Source: Arthrobacter sp. OV608 (GTDB lineage Bacteria; Actinomycetota; Actinomycetes; Actinomycetales; Micrococcaceae). From it: a stretch of DNA of 64,000 nucleotides. The notes under the pieces are model-generated. The model saw only the letters and a list, made by a program, of their open reading frames with translations. It searched no databases and was not told where the DNA came from. The position numbers were made by a program, and so were the translations under genes. Location: NCBI GenBank assembly GCA_900110595.1, contig FOEZ01000004.1:301525-365524 (forward strand), written 5' to 3'. Below, in pieces: positions 62,471 to 64,000 of the stretch; position 1 is the stretch's first letter, and each line of letters begins with the position of its first letter.

Positions 62471-63654
62471 GCGCCATTCGTGATTCTTTGACCACCTCCG
62501 GACCGGCAGGCACCGAAGATCTTACGGCGCGCTTCACCCGTGAATTCGGCAGCGTTCCCGCCGGCGTCTGGCAGGCGCCCGGACGGGTGAACCTGATCGG
62601 CGAGCACACCGACTACAACGAGGGATTCGTGCTGCCCTTCGCCATTGACCGGACTGCCCGGGTGGCCGTAGGGACCCGCACCGATTCCACAGTCCGGCTG
62701 CTGTCCACCTACGGGGACCAGGGAATTGTGAGTATGCCCCTGGATTCCCTGCGCCCCGGTTCGGCCAAGGGCTGGACCAAGTATCCCTTGGGAGTGATGT
62801 GGGCCCTGCGCCAGCGGGGCATCGGCGTTCCCGGCATTGACCTGCTGCTCGACTCCAATGTTCCGCTCGGCGCAGGACTCTCCTCCTCCCATGCCATCGA
62901 GTGTGCGGTCATCTCGGCATTGAACGACCTGACCGGCGCGGGCCTGAAGGCAGAGGAGATGGTCCTGGCCACGCAGCAGGCCGAGAACGACTTTGTGGGG
63001 GCGCCCACCGGGATTATGGACCAGTCAGCATCGTTGCGCGGGTCAAAAGGACACGCCGTGTTCCTGGACTGCCGGAACCAGGACGTCAACCTGGTTCCCT
63101 TCGAAACGGACCCGGCGGACCTGGTGATGCTGGTGATCGACACCAAGGTGTCGCACTCCCATGCCGACGGCGGTTATGCCTCCCGGCGCGCCTCCTGTGA
63201 GCTGGGCGCGGAGGTCCTCGGAGTCAAGGCCCTGCGGGACGTCCAGGTGGGCGACCTGGAAGAGGCCTCCGGACTCCTGGATGAAGTGACGTTCCGCCGC
63301 GTACGGCACGTGGTCACGGAGAACGACCGCGTCCTTCAGACAGTGGAGCTTTTGGGGGCCCAGGGTCCGGCAGCAATCGGTGCCCTGCTGGATGCCAGCC
63401 ATGTATCGATGCGCGACGATTTCGAAATCTCCTGCCCGGAACTGGACCTGGCAGTGGAGGCCTCACGCGCCAATGGCGCCATCGGCGCCCGCATGACCGG
63501 CGGCGGTTTCGGCGGTGCGGCCATCGCCCTTACCCCGGTCAGCTCCGAGCACAAGGTGCGGGACGCCGTCGTCAAGGCGTTTGCAGGCGCCGGTTTCACC
63601 GCACCGGACATCTTCACTGTGACGCCGGCTGCCGGCGCCATGCGCATTGCCTGA
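62467..63654 (+). CDS. galK: galactokinase
   Basis: GHMP kinase phosphorylating galactose at C1. Motifs: the galactokinase signature GRVNLIGEHTDYNEGFVLPF, the ATP loop SNVPLGAGLSSSHAIECAV, IMDQSASLRG (catalytic Asp region) and the C-terminal ARMTGGGFGGAAIALTP. At 395 residues it has normal length. GTG start coupled to galT by a four-base overlap; a strong hairpin follows the stop. galE is not in the window. Confidence 0.95.
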   Translation: MSAIRDSLTTSGPAGTEDLTARFTREFGSVPAGVWQAPGRVNLIGEHTDYNEGFVLPFAIDRTARVAVGTRTDSTVRLLSTYGDQGIVSMPLDSLRPGSAKGWTKYPLGVMWALRQRGIGVPGIDLLLDSNVPLGAGLSSSHAIECAVISALNDLTGAGLKAEEMVLATQQAENDFVGAPTGIMDQSASLRGSKGHAVFLDCRNQDVNLVPFETDPADLVMLVIDTKVSHSHADGGYASRRASCELGAEVLGVKALRDVQVGDLEEASGLLDEVTFRRVRHVVTENDRVLQTVELLGAQGPAAIGALLDASHVSMRDDFEISCPELDLAVEASRANGAIGARMTGGGFGGAAIALTPVSSEHKVRDAVVKAFAGAGFTAPDIFTVTPAAGAMRIA

Positions 63655-63666
63655 GTTCTCCAACGG

Positions 63667-63698
63667 CTGAGGGCCCCACCTGGTGGTGGGGCCCTCAG
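63667..63698 (+). terminator. galK terminator
   Basis: Perfect 14-bp inverted repeat (63667-63680 / 63685-63698) with a 4-nt loop, followed by TTGTTATTGG. Confidence 0.85.
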
Positions 63699-63734
63699 TT
63701 GTTATTGGCCTGCTTCAAAAGTACGACGGCGGCC

Positions 63735-64000
63735 TCCCGCTGTACGGTTAGTTGTACTAACCCGGTTGGTTGGTGACACGGCTGACCGGTGAGGCGCCTT
63801 TGAGTGCGGTGTGGGGCCTGTGGTGATTGTAGTACTCGATGAAGTTGGGGTAGCAGGCTTGGCGTTCAGTTTCTGAGGCATAGGCCTTGGCGTAGGCCCA
63901 CTCTTCTTGGAGGATGCGGTTGAAGCGCTCGACTTTGCCGTTGGTTTGGGGTCGGTAGGGCCTGGTGCGTTTGTGCCTGATCCCGGCTTCGTTAAGGACA
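63735..64000 (-). mobile_element. end of an IS481-like insertion sequence (runs off the window)
   Basis: The transposase C-terminus and its downstream flank occupy the right edge. The inner limit is uncertain: an inverted repeat GGTTAG-N4-CTAACC (63747-63762) lies at the stop codon, and the sequence up to 63734 matches part of the fumC terminator repeat, so I place the limit just after that match. Confidence 0.55.
63757..64000 (-). CDS. IS481-like transposase, C-terminal part (5' end outside the window)
   Basis: The minus strand reads 81 residues ending at TAG: KRTRPYRPQTNGKVERFNRI, with the last Glu of the DDE integrase core, then EEWAYAKAYASETERQ, YPNFIEYYNHHRPHTALKGA and SPVSRVTNQPG. This is the rve-domain end typical of IS481 (and IS3-related) transposases. 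The visible part is uninterrupted, so the element may be intact. It catalyses cut-and-paste or copy-out transposition of its own IS. Confidence 0.88.
   Translation of the reverse strand, partial: VLNEAGIRHKRTRPYRPQTNGKVERFNRILQEEWAYAKAYASETERQACYPNFIEYYNHHRPHTALKGASPVSRVTNQPG

Overview
The window is typical high-GC actinobacterial chromosome. Gene content (WhiB2-type regulator, RpfB, mycothiol-dependent Mca, protein O-mannosyltransferase, DUF3499/DUF4245/DUF4307 families) and codon use point to the Micrococcaceae, most likely Arthrobacter or Pseudarthrobacter. This is inferred from the proteins; there is no rRNA in the window. I see no prophage, CRISPR array or plasmid functions. The only recognisable mobile gene is an IS481-like transposase cut by the right edge.

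Layout. (1) 1-8.7 kb, mostly minus strand: prs, glmU, tRNA-Gln, an ABC-F ATPase, ispE, rsmA, rpfB, tatD. This is the conserved precursor-supply and cell-wall block, in the same order as around Rv1008-Rv1018c of M. tuberculosis. (2) 8.7-13.9 kb: a MoxR ATPase / DUF58 / transglutaminase-like operon, followed by an aldehyde dehydrogenase. (3) 15.6-23.4 kb: divergent rsmI/pmt, an acyl-CoA synthetase, a DUF1461 membrane protein, and divergent SpoIIM-like/RDD membrane proteins. (4) 23.4-41 kb: L,D-transpeptidase, ahcY, Trm112-like, DUF3499, a metallopeptidase-like protein, then an envelope cluster. That cluster holds a DUF5719 protein, an 1109-residue GT2-membrane fusion, WhiB2, a TIGR03089 protein, GtrA, purK-purE, an LCP ligase, manA and a FemAB-like transferase. 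It parallels Rv3248c-Rv3277. (5) 41-57 kb: glpX, DUF4245, carbonic anhydrase, fumC, a TetR/MFS efflux pair, Nudix, prepilin peptidase, an unknown protein, GNAT, PhoH2, uppS, hemolysin-III-like, mca, DUF4307 and greA. Apart from the inserted genes this parallels Rv1080c-Rv1100. (6) 57-64 kb: an AI-2E-like permease / ilvA / rhomboid operon, aldose epimerase divergent from galT-galK, then the IS fragment.

Many proteins serve the envelope. UDP-GlcNAc, isoprenoid and mannose precursors come from GlmU, IspE, UppS and ManA. Export, transfer or ligation falls to Pmt, the GT2 fusion, GtrA, LCP and FemAB, and remodelling to RpfB and Ldt.

The most interesting non-coding signals are: terminator-like hairpins with U-runs inside the leaders of rpfB and greA; a 349-bp imperfect palindromic element between the GNAT gene and phoH; a palindrome sitting on the whiB promoter; and about 17 genes whose start codon lies exactly 6-7 nt after a TAGGCT-like -10 box, as expected of leaderless mRNAs. 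Several gene starts below were chosen on that basis. All family assignments come from reading the translations; no database search was run.
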